Origin: Mucilaginibacter sp. UR6-11
Lineage (GTDB): Bacteria; Bacteroidota; Bacteroidia; Sphingobacteriales; Sphingobacteriaceae
Reading direction: 5' to 3'
Assembly (NCBI RefSeq): GCF_020880695.1
Contig: NZ_JAJIWO010000007.1
Coordinates: 124,001-188,000, forward strand
Length of the DNA: 64,000 nt
Both the position numbers and the translations under genes were made by a program. This document shows positions 1-8,453 of the stretch, in pieces. Position 1 is the stretch's first letter; every line of letters begins with the position of its first letter. The notes below the pieces were generated by a model. That model was not told the origin of the DNA, ran no database searches, and saw only the letters and a list, made by a program, of their open reading frames with translations.

Positions 1-2
1 TC

Positions 3-230
3 GACAAATGGCGCGCCGAAGAAAAAACGAATTTTGAACCGCAGTTAAAGACCAATGGTTTCTGGCTCGGCTATATCAGCGGTCAATTGCAGAACCATGA
101 CGATTTAGGACAGGTTAGCCACTATGAGCAGTTGCTGGATGAGGTTAAGGTAACTGATATCAGGGATACTGCTTTAAAATATTTAAGCGGCAGTAATTAT
201 ATACGCCTAGTATTATTACCAGAAAAATAA
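3..230 (+). CDS. M16 (insulinase-like) zinc peptidase, C-terminal fragment
   Basis: The window opens inside a gene; only its last 75 codons are present, ending in TAA. The visible residues resemble the end of Bacteroidota M16 family peptidases: an aromatic helix motif (NGFWLGYISGQLQN), a segment like the usual 'YEQLL..V..TDI...A.KYL', and a final strand (NYIRLVLLPEK) of the kind that closes the last beta-sheet of the M16 fold. The catalytic HxxEH site would lie far upstream and is not visible, so activity cannot be judged. M16 proteins of this phylum are usually secreted or periplasmic and degrade peptides. A short membrane-peptide ORF starts 5 bases downstream. The family call rests on C-terminal similarity only. 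Confidence 0.55.
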   Translation, partial: DKWRAEEKTNFEPQLKTNGFWLGYISGQLQNHDDLGQVSHYEQLLDEVKVTDIRDTALKYLSGSNYIRLVLLPEK

Positions 231-235
231 GGCAA

Positions 236-343
236 ATGGATACTGGATTTTACATCGGGTTTGGATTGATGATAATCGTGATAATAGCGATTGTCATTTG
301 GATGATCCTGGACTACCGGAATGACCGGAAGCTAAAACGATAA
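236..343 (+). CDS. 35-residue single-pass membrane peptide
   Basis: An ATG-started ORF of 35 codons begins 5 bases after the M16 stop, on the same strand. The product starts MDTGFYIGFG, continues with one hydrophobic stretch rich in Ile, Val and Met (about residues 6-24), and ends with a charged tail (DYRNDRKLKR). That is the layout of a small single-span inner-membrane peptide with a positive C-terminal end on the cytoplasmic side. It may be co-transcribed with the peptidase. No family is recognised. The support is the clean hydrophobic/charged pattern and the tight spacing; it could still be a chance ORF. Confidence 0.35.
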   Translation: MDTGFYIGFGLMIIVIIAIVIWMILDYRNDRKLKR

Positions 344-396
344 CCATGATAAGACATTAAAAACCTTCGTTCTTTATAGAATCAGTTTGATAGTTA

Positions 397-690
397 ATGA
401 TTGATTTTTCAATTGAAGCGTCGCGGGTGAGAACCGGGACGCTTTGTTGCGTTATGCCATTGCGTGGAGCATTTTTGATTAAGGTCAAGTCTCAAACTGA
501 CGAAAACTTTATTGACGATGTTATTTCTACGATAATCAAAAGACGAGGTTATGAAGTAGCTAACTTTAAGGCCGGTGAGCTTTATCTTTTACTAAGATAT
601 AAATTAAAAATTTCGATTAAAACGAATACGTATTTCCAAATGTCGCATTATTATCTCCCAAATTTCCAACTCGTCGCAATTTTTCAATAA
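397..690 (+). CDS. Doubtful 97-residue ORF or transcribed non-coding region
   Basis: An open frame of 97 codons with an ATG start lies in an AT-rich stretch and is followed 35 bases later by a strong plus-strand terminator. The translation resembles no family known to me; the middle (residues 30-60) could form a small alpha/beta unit, but the C-terminal third is low-complexity and aromatic. Near its 5' end the DNA has a 7-bp perfect inverted repeat (416-422 with 438-444, AAGCGTC/GACGCTT), which would be odd just inside a coding region. The segment may instead be a small RNA or the 3' untranslated part of the upstream transcript. Treat the coding call as weak. Confidence 0.18.
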   Translation: MIDFSIEASRVRTGTLCCVMPLRGAFLIKVKSQTDENFIDDVISTIIKRRGYEVANFKAGELYLLLRYKLKISIKTNTYFQMSHYYLPNFQLVAIFQ

Positions 691-725
691 ATTGGTTCGA
701 AAAAACGCCACTGTCGGGAGCTTAG

Positions 726-754
726 GCCCCGCATGTCTGCGGGGCTTTTTTTTT
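726..754 (+). terminator. Intrinsic terminator
   Basis: A perfect 8-bp GC-rich stem (GCCCCGCA at 726-733, TGCGGGGC at 738-745) with the tetraloop TGTC is followed by nine T residues (746-754). This is a textbook factor-independent terminator pointing in the plus direction. It would end whatever is transcribed from the 0-690 region and insulate the convergent LytTR gene. Confidence 0.85.
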
Positions 755-832
755 CAATAATGTGGCCATTTTGATGCGATTTAAGCATGGTCTCCAATTT
801 TAAAAAACAAAAAAACGTAACAGCCTTTTAAT

Positions 833-1552
833 TTAAATCTTCTCAACCATCCTATAAAACCGATCTCTGTAGCGATCCCCCACAGGAAGCATTTGGTCGC
901 CGATGTTGATGCGCCCCCGCTCGATTGAACTGATATGCCGCAGCGCCACAATGAAGGATTTATGCACCCGGACAAACTCCTTATCAGGCAATTGTTCCTC
1001 TAATTTCTTCAGCGTTTGAAGGCTTAATATTTTACCGTTAGAGGTAGTGATGGCAATGTAGTTTTGCAGCCCCTCAATAAACCGGATATCCTTCAAATCT
1101 ACCTTTTGTATGCGGTGTTCGGTTTTTATAAACAGGAATTCGGGCGATGGTTCTGCCTGTGGAACAACCGGCGTTGCTGCCCGGCTACCCGGAACAATAA
1201 CATGCAATGCTTTCTCGGCCGCACGGTAAAAGCGCTCGAACGGGATGGGTTTCAGCAGGTAATCAACTACATCATGTTCGTACCCATCCAAAGCATATTC
1301 GGCATATGCAGTGGTGAGGATGATCTTGCATTGTTTACCCGCTATCTTTATGAATTGCAGGCCTGTCAGTTCGGGCATTTGGATATCGAGAAAAACCAGG
1401 TCGATGTTTTGCTCGCGCACCATTTGCAGGCCCTCTATGGGATTGGTAGTGGTACCCACTAATTGCAGGAAAGGTATCTTGCCAGCGTGGTCGGCCAGGA
1501 TGTCAATTGCCAGTGGCTTATCGTCTATAATTAGGCAACGGAGCTGGTTCAT
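833..1552 (-). CDS. LytTR-family response regulator
   Basis: This is a cytoplasmic transcription regulator of 239 residues. The receiver domain (about 1-120) has the acidic pair D10/D11, the phospho-acceptor D56 in the FLDIQMP motif, T80/T81 and K101 in the LLKPIPF motif. A linker is followed by a LytTR DNA-binding domain (about 140-239) with the usual KTEHRIQKV...IRFIEGLQNYI and VRVHKSFIVAL segments. Its ATG overlaps the stop region of the upstream histidine kinase by 4 bases, so the two are translationally coupled and form a LytS/LytR-type two-component system. The regulated target is not evident; neither neighbouring gene is an obvious member of the regulon. Confidence 0.95.
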   Translation of the reverse strand: MNQLRCLIIDDKPLAIDILADHAGKIPFLQLVGTTTNPIEGLQMVREQNIDLVFLDIQMPELTGLQFIKIAGKQCKIILTTAYAEYALDGYEHDVVDYLLKPIPFERFYRAAEKALHVIVPGSRAATPVVPQAEPSPEFLFIKTEHRIQKVDLKDIRFIEGLQNYIAITTSNGKILSLQTLKKLEEQLPDKEFVRVHKSFIVALRHISSIERGRINIGDQMLPVGDRYRDRFYRMVEKI

Positions 1553-2607
1553 GTTAACTGCAATTCTAAATTAACGGTGTAAAACCCGGCATCCTCATTA
1601 ATTACTAAGTTATGCTTACCGGGGTACATCAGCAACAACCTGCGGCGCACATTGCTGAGGCCAATGCCGCCGAGCTTGTCTTTCTGGTAGTTATTCTTTT
1701 TGTTCCGGATGTCGAAGCGCACTTTGTCATTAGTAGCCTGTAAATGCATTTGCACAGGGTTAGCGGGGTCGGTAAGGATGCCGTGTTTAAAGGCATTCTC
1801 TACAAAAGAGATGAACAGTAAGGTGGCAATTTGCTGGCTGCCGATATAGCCCCCTACAGCAAGATCAATATAGGCGTTGCCCTTGGCGCTGATGCACTGC
1901 AATTCTATCACGTTCTCCAGGTATTTAATTTCGCTTTGCAGAGGCATCAGGTCGGCATTGCCTTCGCGCTGCATGTAGCGCAATATTTCCGATAGTTTTA
2001 ACAGGGCCACAGGCGCCTGGTCGGAATGCTGATGAGTGAGCGCATAGATATCGTTAATGCTGTTGAACAAAAAATGTGGGTTAATCTGCGATCGCAGAAA
2101 GGTCAGTTCGGCCGCTGCTTGTTCTTTTTGCAGTTCCTGTTCGCGCTGTTTGGTGCGGTACCAGTTCTCGGCAAAAAAGTAGATGATCCCGTAAACAAAG
2201 TAGGCTGGGAAGTAGTAGTAAAATATATTGCTGATATAATATTCGGCAGTTACCGGCCTTCCACCGTAGTTATCAAACCCCAGCACCGGTTTAAAAAACC
2301 AAAACTCAACAATATAACGCCAGCCGATCAGGGCCAGCAGTATCAATACAATGTACAATGCCGCCTTGAAATAGTTGCGCTTTACAAACAGTTGCGGCGC
2401 AACGAACAGGTAATTGCTGTAAAAACAAAGTGCCGTGATGCTGCAAAAACCAACCTCGGTTAAGCAGTATTTGATAAATAAACCGGTGGTATGCGGCTGT
2501 TCTTTAAAAGAATGGAATGCATTATGCAGAAAAAGCGGAACAGTATGGTTAAGGATAAGCAAAACCCACACCGCCACATGTAAAAAGATAATATGCTTCC
2601 GCTTCAT
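1549..2607 (-). CDS. LytS/YehU-type sensor histidine kinase
   Basis: This is a 352-residue inner-membrane kinase. Four hydrophobic segments fill the N-terminal half (roughly 8-27, 45-70, 80-103, 123-146), followed by a short coiled coil (about 150-170). The His_kinase (PF06580-type) domain then carries the phospho-acceptor H178 in the SQINPHFLFNSIN motif, and an HATPase_c region has an N-box (FVENAFKHG) and a late glycine motif (GGIGLSNVRRRL). There is no large periplasmic sensor domain, so the signal is probably sensed in or at the membrane. It overlaps the response regulator by 4 bases. The 2608-2799 gap upstream should hold its promoter and that of the divergent DUF4932 gene; no exact consensus was seen there. 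Confidence 0.95.
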   Translation of the reverse strand: MKRKHIIFLHVAVWVLLILNHTVPLFLHNAFHSFKEQPHTTGLFIKYCLTEVGFCSITALCFYSNYLFVAPQLFVKRNYFKAALYIVLILLALIGWRYIVEFWFFKPVLGFDNYGGRPVTAEYYISNIFYYYFPAYFVYGIIYFFAENWYRTKQREQELQKEQAAAELTFLRSQINPHFLFNSINDIYALTHQHSDQAPVALLKLSEILRYMQREGNADLMPLQSEIKYLENVIELQCISAKGNAYIDLAVGGYIGSQQIATLLFISFVENAFKHGILTDPANPVQMHLQATNDKVRFDIRNKKNNYQKDKLGGIGLSNVRRRLLLMYPGKHNLVINEDAGFYTVNLELQLT

Positions 2608-2799
2608 TGGTTAAATATAGCATGGTGTTTTTATTCGCGGGCCATAAATACACCAACAGGCAATTTTTAGTGATGAACGGGATTTTTTCAACAAGCCCAC
2701 CTCCGTACCTGTTCGTCAATAAATTTCAGGGGTTGGTCAATCGTAATTGTTATTGCGCCGGTGCTTATCCAGTTTAGCATCATCAAAAAAATTATCGCA

Positions 2800-3856
2800 A
2801 TGAAAAAATTATTACTCATCTGGTTCACTGCCTTGCTTCCCTTAGTGGGTTTTTGCCAGGATAAACTGAAGATAACCGTACATCCGGGCGTGGAACTATT
2901 AACCATTATACAAATACTGGCCGGTAAGTATCCGCAGCCAAATCCATCGGCCTACACTAAAGAAGCCCTGGCCTATTTTGAAAAATACAAAGATCACCCG
3001 GCCGTAAAAAAGGTGGCATCGTTTGATAAAACCTATACCGACTTAGTAGAACTCGGCTGGTGCATGAGCGATTTCCCCAACATCAAGATCTATGAACCTG
3101 CCGAATTGAGCTGGTACAAATATTACGGTAAGGAGAATACGCTGGAATACATTAAGCTATGTAAGGATTTTTTTTAACGTTACCCATTTCTGGAATTTCT
3201 TTCAGCAGCACCAGGAGCACTACAATAAATGGGGCGATGAACTTAAGGCCAGGGTTGACTCGGGCAAACTGGTGGATAAGTTGGAAGATTTTTACAAATA
3301 TCATTCAGATGTGAAGTGGTATGTATGTATCGACCCACTGAACAGCTGGGGGTCGCATGCAATCGATACCAAAACCATCAACCCGCAATTTGCCAACTGG
3401 GTGGTTTACAATACGGGCTTTTTTAAGCGCGATGGTTTAATGGATGTTGACCCTATATTTGAGTTTAAAGGTTTCGAGAATCTGGTATGGCACGAGGGGA
3501 GCCACATTTACCTGGACCACCTTTTTGCCAAATACAAAAACGAAATAGACGCGCTAAGCTACCTTTTCAACAAACAGGACGAGGGCATGCAGCGCAACAA
3601 CATCAGCAATTGGACCTATTGTTTGAACGAGAATGTGGTACGATCAATAGTAGGCGCGTTGTACAAAAAGTACCGCACCGACCGCCAGTTTAAGCGGCAG
3701 GTAGCCCGCGAAACGGCCAGCGATTTTATCTACGTCGCCGATCTGGAGCCATATATTTACGATAAATATCTCACCTCACACAAGTACAAATCATTTGAAG
3801 AGTTTTTCCCGGAGATATTGAAGTTTCTGAAGAAAAACTATCCTGTAAAAAACTGA
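2800..3856 (+). pseudogene. DUF4932 putative metalloprotease, frameshifted at a T8 run
   Basis: Two ORFs in different frames together make one protein. The first (ATG at 2800) starts with a signal peptide (MKKLLLIWFTALLPLVGFCQ) and stops at a TAA at 3175-3177, immediately after eight T residues (3168-3175). Removing one T opens the frame to the stop at 3856 and gives about 351 residues. The second half carries LVWHEGSHIYLDHL, an HExxH zinc-protease motif, as expected of DUF4932 proteins, and a conserved-looking C-terminal helical region. Without a frameshift the motif is lost. The downstream half could only start from an internal GTG near 3272. Possible explanations are a true pseudogene, slippage on the T-run, or a sequencing error. 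The coding quality on both sides of the break is good, so the break is recent or artefactual. Confidence 0.75.
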
Positions 3857-4011
3857 TTTGTGCTCTGCCTTATTAATAATTGGAATCAGTATTTGAGTGT
3901 AACACGAGGTTCCCTATGCGCGGAAGACTGCGACAAATATGTAACAGTACCGTGATTTGTAAATATAAGTGAAGGAAAATCAGGACATTATAGCCTCCAC
4001 CCCTGACCTAC

Positions 4012-4082
4012 CGCCAAAGGCGGTGGTTAGTCATTAGAACTAACAAGGAACGGCAGGCTGATCAGTCTGCCGTTCCTTGTTA
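4012..4082. repeat. Two adjacent palindromes, one perfect 16-bp stem
   Basis: In the 399-base gap 3857-4255 there are two palindromes. The first is ACCGCC-AAA-GGCGGT (about 4013-4027). The second has perfect 16-bp arms, TAACAAGGAACGGCAG (4041-4056) and its complement (4067-4082), around a 10-base centre that itself contains the palindrome CTGATCAG. Neither is followed by a long T-run on either strand, so they are not classical terminators. They could be a dispersed palindromic repeat, an operator or a rho-independent signal of unusual type. The rest of the gap shows no convincing gene; an ORF running from 4077 is discussed under findings. Confidence 0.6.
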
Positions 4083-4255
4083 GTAAAGTATCATGAGTCC
4101 TATGATGTCTTAAATTTAATACCCGGGAAACAAATCAATACGGTTTTAACACAATTATCCAGTTTAGAAGAGAACGGAGGTAAGCGTCCGAACTTCTTAA
4201 AATCCAAAAAGCAGAATGTGGTAGGTATTTATGCTTTTGTTTATCGCTTCCAATA

Positions 4256-5854
4256 CTATTTTATGACCATTAGAATAAATTGCTTAACATCGGCAGCCTT
4301 GATTAACAAACTGTTTGCGCGGCTATACCGTGCAATATTTAGGCCGCAAAAATGACGTCGTGCGTCGAAAATGGGCCCACCGCATTGCCCAGGCTTTAAA
4401 ATCAAGTCACTCGTGTAGATCTGCCTAAAACCGTCGCGGCGGCGACTTTTTCCACCCGCAAAGTGTTCAGCCGGATGATCGTGTATGATATCGGGCGGGT
4501 AAGTCAAAATAATTGTTTTTTCGATTTCCTCTGCTCCTCTTTTAAGTTTTATTTTCAGCGTATCGCCGGGCCAGGATTTAGACATAACATCCGCAAATGC
4601 GTCGGCATCAGTTATTGACGCTCCGTTTAGCATAGTAACTATATCGCCTGTTTTAATTTCATTCAATGCCGCGGGCGAACCTGCCCTAACGAAATAAACT
4701 TTAGCCGGGCTGCTATTGTGCATGGGTGTGGCACCGAGAAATCCGGCGCTATTGGTCTTAGGCAAATCAAGCGGACCGCCACTTATGATGCCCGAAATTG
4801 TCGATGTGTCAGCTAATGGGGCGAACAAAAAACTGCCCGCTTGAATATTACTATCAGTCCCTTCAAGCTTAATGCCGCCTTTCAGAGTTGCGGCAGGGCG
4901 CAGTAATACCAGGTCGGTATTTAGATCGCGGGCAATGATGCTAACCGGTGTTTGGCCCATCATCACCGAGTTGCCTATCAGCGAACTTTTGGACACAATA
5001 AGGGTTTGCCCCTTGTATGAAAATACAGTACCCATTACCACTTGTGATTTAACATCAAGACGGCTGTTGAGTTTCACACATGCACCTTCATAGTTACCGG
5101 CTTTTGGCTGGTCAGTTAAGGCCGGCAAGGCTTTCCTAGGCTTAATATTTGACACTGTTTCAGGCCAGTTATGGTATACAACCGGCTGTTGCAGCGCGGC
5201 CCGGTATTTTTGATAAAGATCAATCGGTATATCATAATTATCAGCTTCGGGCACCTCAATGGCGCTGTGCAGGCCAATAAGTTTGCCGGCGAGATCAAAT
5301 AACGGGCCGCCCGAATCACCCGGCTCCATTAGGCAGGTAGAATGGATAAAACCCCTGCTATTTAACGGATCAGTAACTTTGCCCAAACGCACAGTTGGTT
5401 GTGTTTGATTTAAACTTTCGGGATAAGCAATACTCAGGCAGGGTTGTAGTTTTTGAAGCGCTGCAGAACTGCCTGTTTCAACTTGTGGCCAATTGCCTTT
5501 TAGTATTTTCATCAGAGCGACATCGGGTCTGGTCTTGTCGTCAGCTAGTTCGATCTTACCCAGTGCAATAGCAATTGCTTCACGGCCATCAGGAAACATT
5601 ACTTTGTAGGTGTTGCCTGGTATAGTGACGTGAGCTGCGGTCAGTATATAATTATCTTTAACCACTACTGCACTAAATTGTGCGCTGGTGCGTACTTGCT
5701 GCAGCGTATCAAATCCCCATAGCCTGACACAGGCCGGCTTTACTTTGGCTATCGTTTTTTGGATCGCCGACTGCAGGTTTTGCGCCACTGTGCGCTGCGG
5801 TATCCATGATACCAGCAGCACAAGGGCAATAAATAAACAATAGGGTCGAGTCAT
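4256..5854 (-). CDS. Secreted trypsin-like protease with PDZ and a degenerate second protease domain
   Basis: The product has 532 residues and a signal peptide (cleavage near residue 24). Domain 1 (about 28-225) is an S1C/HtrA-like protease with an intact triad: H75 in LTAAHV, D111 in DVALM and S181 in GDSGGPLF. A second protease-like domain begins near 255 (VMGTVFSYKGQTLIVSKSS). There the His position is Ser, an Asp is kept (D314, NTDLVLLRP), and the chain is interrupted by a PDZ-like domain (about 370-450). The fold is completed by a block whose GQCGGPIF motif has Cys491 in place of the Ser. So domain 2 looks catalytically dead or altered. It is the last gene of the SusC/SusD operon, 2 bases after the thioredoxin gene, and probably cleaves proteins or assists folding in the periplasm. 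Confidence 0.8.
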   Translation of the reverse strand: MTRPYCLFIALVLLVSWIPQRTVAQNLQSAIQKTIAKVKPACVRLWGFDTLQQVRTSAQFSAVVVKDNYILTAAHVTIPGNTYKVMFPDGREAIAIALGKIELADDKTRPDVALMKILKGNWPQVETGSSAALQKLQPCLSIAYPESLNQTQPTVRLGKVTDPLNSRGFIHSTCLMEPGDSGGPLFDLAGKLIGLHSAIEVPEADNYDIPIDLYQKYRAALQQPVVYHNWPETVSNIKPRKALPALTDQPKAGNYEGACVKLNSRLDVKSQVVMGTVFSYKGQTLIVSKSSLIGNSVMMGQTPVSIIARDLNTDLVLLRPAATLKGGIKLEGTDSNIQAGSFLFAPLADTSTISGIISGGPLDLPKTNSAGFLGATPMHNSSPAKVYFVRAGSPAALNEIKTGDIVTMLNGASITDADAFADVMSKSWPGDTLKIKLKRGAEEIEKTIILTYPPDIIHDHPAEHFAGGKSRRRDGFRQIYTSDLILKPGQCGGPIFDARRHFCGLNIARYSRANSLLIKAADVKQFILMVIK

Positions 5855-5856
5855 CC

Positions 5857-6993
5857 TTAATCTTTGAATAATTCGCCAAGTTTCTTGTTCAGGTCCTCGC
5901 CACGCAAACCCGTCTGTATGAGGTTACCGTTACGGTCAACCAGGAATGTCGCAGGGATGGCAGAAACGCCATAAAGACGGGCAACGCTGTTATTCTGACC
6001 ATTCAGGTCACATACCTGCGCCCAAGGCATGCCTTCCTGTTGTATGGCTTTAAGCCAGTTATTGCGGCTATTGTCTAATGACACGGATAAAATCTCGAAT
6101 CCCTTGTCTTTGTACCTTTTATATTGGGTCACCAGGTTCGGGATCTCCTGGCGGCAAGGCGAGCACCAGCTTGCCCAGAAGTCGATCAATACCACCTTAC
6201 CTTTATAAGCCGAAAGCGAAACAGGTTTACCCGCCGGATCTACCTGCGTGAAAGCCGGCGCGGCGCCGCCAATCTTCAGGCGGTAATGTGCATCGATAAA
6301 CCCCTGGATGGTTTTACCATTCTCAGTTGCCTGGATATCCGGAGTAAAAGTTTTGAAAATCTGCTCGGCTATGGTTACGGTCTTATCGTTAGCCGCGGTA
6401 CCGAACAGCGCTACCGGCGCGAAGTATGAGGCCGGATGCGTTTTGGCAAACTCCAGGTTCTTTTTTTGAAAATCAGCTATCATTTGATAGTGGTGGCGTG
6501 CTACCTGGTTTGTAAAAGCTGTGTCTTGTACTAACTCGGGTGCTGCCGCTATCTCTGCATTCGAGATCTTATCAATATCCCATGGCATAGGCCCTACCGC
6601 TTTGGCATAAGCCGCATATTCGTCATAAGTTTTTGAACCCGTCATCTGCGCGTTCGCAAGAGAATCTTTAGAAGAAATATTTAATGTTTCATCGCCAAAA
6701 TGGAAATAGATCACGTCGCCGCCACGAGTGGCAATTTCACGGCCAACACCTTTATGGTCAATCGCCATGCGTACTGAGCTATAAGGGTTCATGTGCCCGG
6801 TGAATTTAAAAGCACCGTTTACCAATGTGGCAGAATCTGTATGATCATGGCCATCGGTCATAAAACTCAGGTAAACCTTGGCTCCGTTAAGGCTACCTAT
6901 TTGCCCGTTAACAGTATAACCTGATTTTGGCGTTTGTGCCACAGCCATTATGCTAACTGCTGTTAATAAAAGGCTATTTATTATCGTTTTCAT
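5857..6993 (-). CDS. TlpA-like thiol-disulfide oxidoreductase with DUF4369 domain
   Basis: The product has 378 residues and an N-terminal signal peptide (about 1-19). Residues about 24-115 form a DUF4369-type beta domain (YTVNGQIGSLNGAKVYLSF...). A helical linker follows, then an AhpC/TSA-thioredoxin domain (about 240-378) with the redox motif WASWCSPCRQE (Cys277 and Cys280) and a cis-proline region (VSAIPATFLVD). Such proteins act in the periplasm as disulfide reductases or isomerases. It sits between the PKD-like lipoprotein and the trypsin-like protease (31 and 2 bases away), so it belongs to the SusC/SusD operon and may reduce disulfides of imported proteins before proteolysis; that role is inference. 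Confidence 0.93.
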   Translation of the reverse strand: MKTIINSLLLTAVSIMAVAQTPKSGYTVNGQIGSLNGAKVYLSFMTDGHDHTDSATLVNGAFKFTGHMNPYSSVRMAIDHKGVGREIATRGGDVIYFHFGDETLNISSKDSLANAQMTGSKTYDEYAAYAKAVGPMPWDIDKISNAEIAAAPELVQDTAFTNQVARHHYQMIADFQKKNLEFAKTHPASYFAPVALFGTAANDKTVTIAEQIFKTFTPDIQATENGKTIQGFIDAHYRLKIGGAAPAFTQVDPAGKPVSLSAYKGKVVLIDFWASWCSPCRQEIPNLVTQYKRYKDKGFEILSVSLDNSRNNWLKAIQQEGMPWAQVCDLNGQNNSVARLYGVSAIPATFLVDRNGNLIQTGLRGEDLNKKLGELFKD

Positions 6994-7024
6994 ATTGATA
7001 TAATTGTTTTTAGTGATAGTGTTT

Positions 7025-8437
7025 TTAGTGAATAACTACATCGACGGGCGCGCCTGGTATGCCGGTGATTGTTTTTGTAATATTTCCGTTTTTACTTACA
7101 CTGACATCCAGTGTGTACAAAGTACCGGTGGTGCCTGCAGTAAGCGTGTTACCGTCAGCGCTTAACTTAATCATAGTCACTTTTTGCCCGTTAAAATTGG
7201 CGTCTAGCGTGCGCAGATCCTGGTTAAGCGGATTATAGCGGTAAATCTTATCGGCCGAAGTAAAGTAGAATATGTCCACGGTTGATTTTTGCCATTTTGT
7301 ATCTGATGTTACCAACGAAGCGCCTTTAAATACACGTTTCCCGTATACATGAATGGCACGCGCGTCATAATTATCCATATCAAGGTAGAAAGACAACTCA
7401 TAGATATCACCGTCGGCCCCTTTAATGTAAGCATATGACTGACCCGACTGCGCCTGCATAAATACCAGACTACCTGTACCCAAATGTTTAGGGTCAAAAG
7501 CAGTACCGTCAAAAGCAAAATCATTACCCATGTAATTGCCACCGCCGTCAAAGCTGATGAAGGATTGCGCGGCAGGATCAAAGCCAAAGAAATAGCTTGG
7601 CCCATGGGTATAAAAATTCGATAAAGTGTAATTGCCGGATTGCGCGCTGGAGAACTTTCCAAAATCAGGCGCAAAAGGCGCGGTGCTGGTAACTGCCAAA
7701 TAAAGCTTTCCGTTAACTACGCCCGAAGGTGAACCGGTTGAGGCCTCGAAGTAGCCTAAATTCAATGGAGACGGCGGCGTAAAAAACTGCGCGTTAAAAT
7801 AGTTTTTACGCAGCATGGTATTTCCATCAATAACCACACTTTGGTGAGCAGCATCCTGAGCGATAACCCAGTAATTTTCAACCGTTCCTGGCTGATAAGC
7901 AAAGGGCTTTGGAAATAACTGCGTTGGATTAGCCGGCAGATCCTCACCATTCAAAGACCGATACAGGTTAGCTAAAATAGTTTTATTCGGTTTGATAAAG
8001 GACAATTTTGTTACCCCATTGTCCACACTCAGTACAGTGGTACCCGCCGAAAATTGAGTGCCGCCCAAAATCTTAAACGGAAAGAAATATTTAATGCCGT
8101 TACGTTTATCGGTGATGGTCAGTTTGGCATCGCGTACCTGGGGCGAAAGATTGTAAACAATTTTAAGCGGGTAACCGGTATAAGTATCTGCCCGCGCTTC
8201 TTCGGCTACGTAAATATCCCACTGATAGGTCAGATCTTTCAAATAATTGGCTCCTTCAATAGTAACTTTAGGCGCTAAAGTTAGGGTATCGCCTACCAAA
8301 GCTTGAAAGGTAGAATCCTTGAATGCGGTAACAACCGGTTCGCTGGGTGGATTGTAATTGTAATTGCCCAGGTCTTTTTTACAGGCGCCAAGTGCCGCAA
8401 TGACAAGGGTCAACAGAAAAAAAAGTTTATTTTTCAT
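7025..8437 (-). CDS. PKD-like family surface lipoprotein
   Basis: The product has 470 residues and a lipoprotein signal: hydrophobic N-terminus then LGACKKD, with Cys19 as lipid site and charged residues after it as seen in surface-exposed Bacteroidota lipoproteins. After that comes a PKD-like beta domain (about 40-125, with ALVGDTLTLAPKV and TYQWDIYV), then a long region that looks like a beta-propeller of irregular repeats (about 130-465). Families of this type sit beside SusC/SusD/DUF4843 genes and are thought to bind the locus substrate at the cell surface. It lies 16 bases after the DUF4843 gene. The ligand cannot be told from the sequence. Confidence 0.85.
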   Translation of the reverse strand: MKNKLFFLLTLVIAALGACKKDLGNYNYNPPSEPVVTAFKDSTFQALVGDTLTLAPKVTIEGANYLKDLTYQWDIYVAEEARADTYTGYPLKIVYNLSPQVRDAKLTITDKRNGIKYFFPFKILGGTQFSAGTTVLSVDNGVTKLSFIKPNKTILANLYRSLNGEDLPANPTQLFPKPFAYQPGTVENYWVIAQDAAHQSVVIDGNTMLRKNYFNAQFFTPPSPLNLGYFEASTGSPSGVVNGKLYLAVTSTAPFAPDFGKFSSAQSGNYTLSNFYTHGPSYFFGFDPAAQSFISFDGGGNYMGNDFAFDGTAFDPKHLGTGSLVFMQAQSGQSYAYIKGADGDIYELSFYLDMDNYDARAIHVYGKRVFKGASLVTSDTKWQKSTVDIFYFTSADKIYRYNPLNQDLRTLDANFNGQKVTMIKLSADGNTLTAGTTGTLYTLDVSVSKNGNITKTITGIPGAPVDVVIH

Positions 8438-8453
8438 TGTGCTGGTTTCTTAA

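Noticed and set aside
1064..1462. Plus-strand ORFs over the LytTR gene
   Set aside because: They lie wholly opposite a clear response regulator and show no family character.
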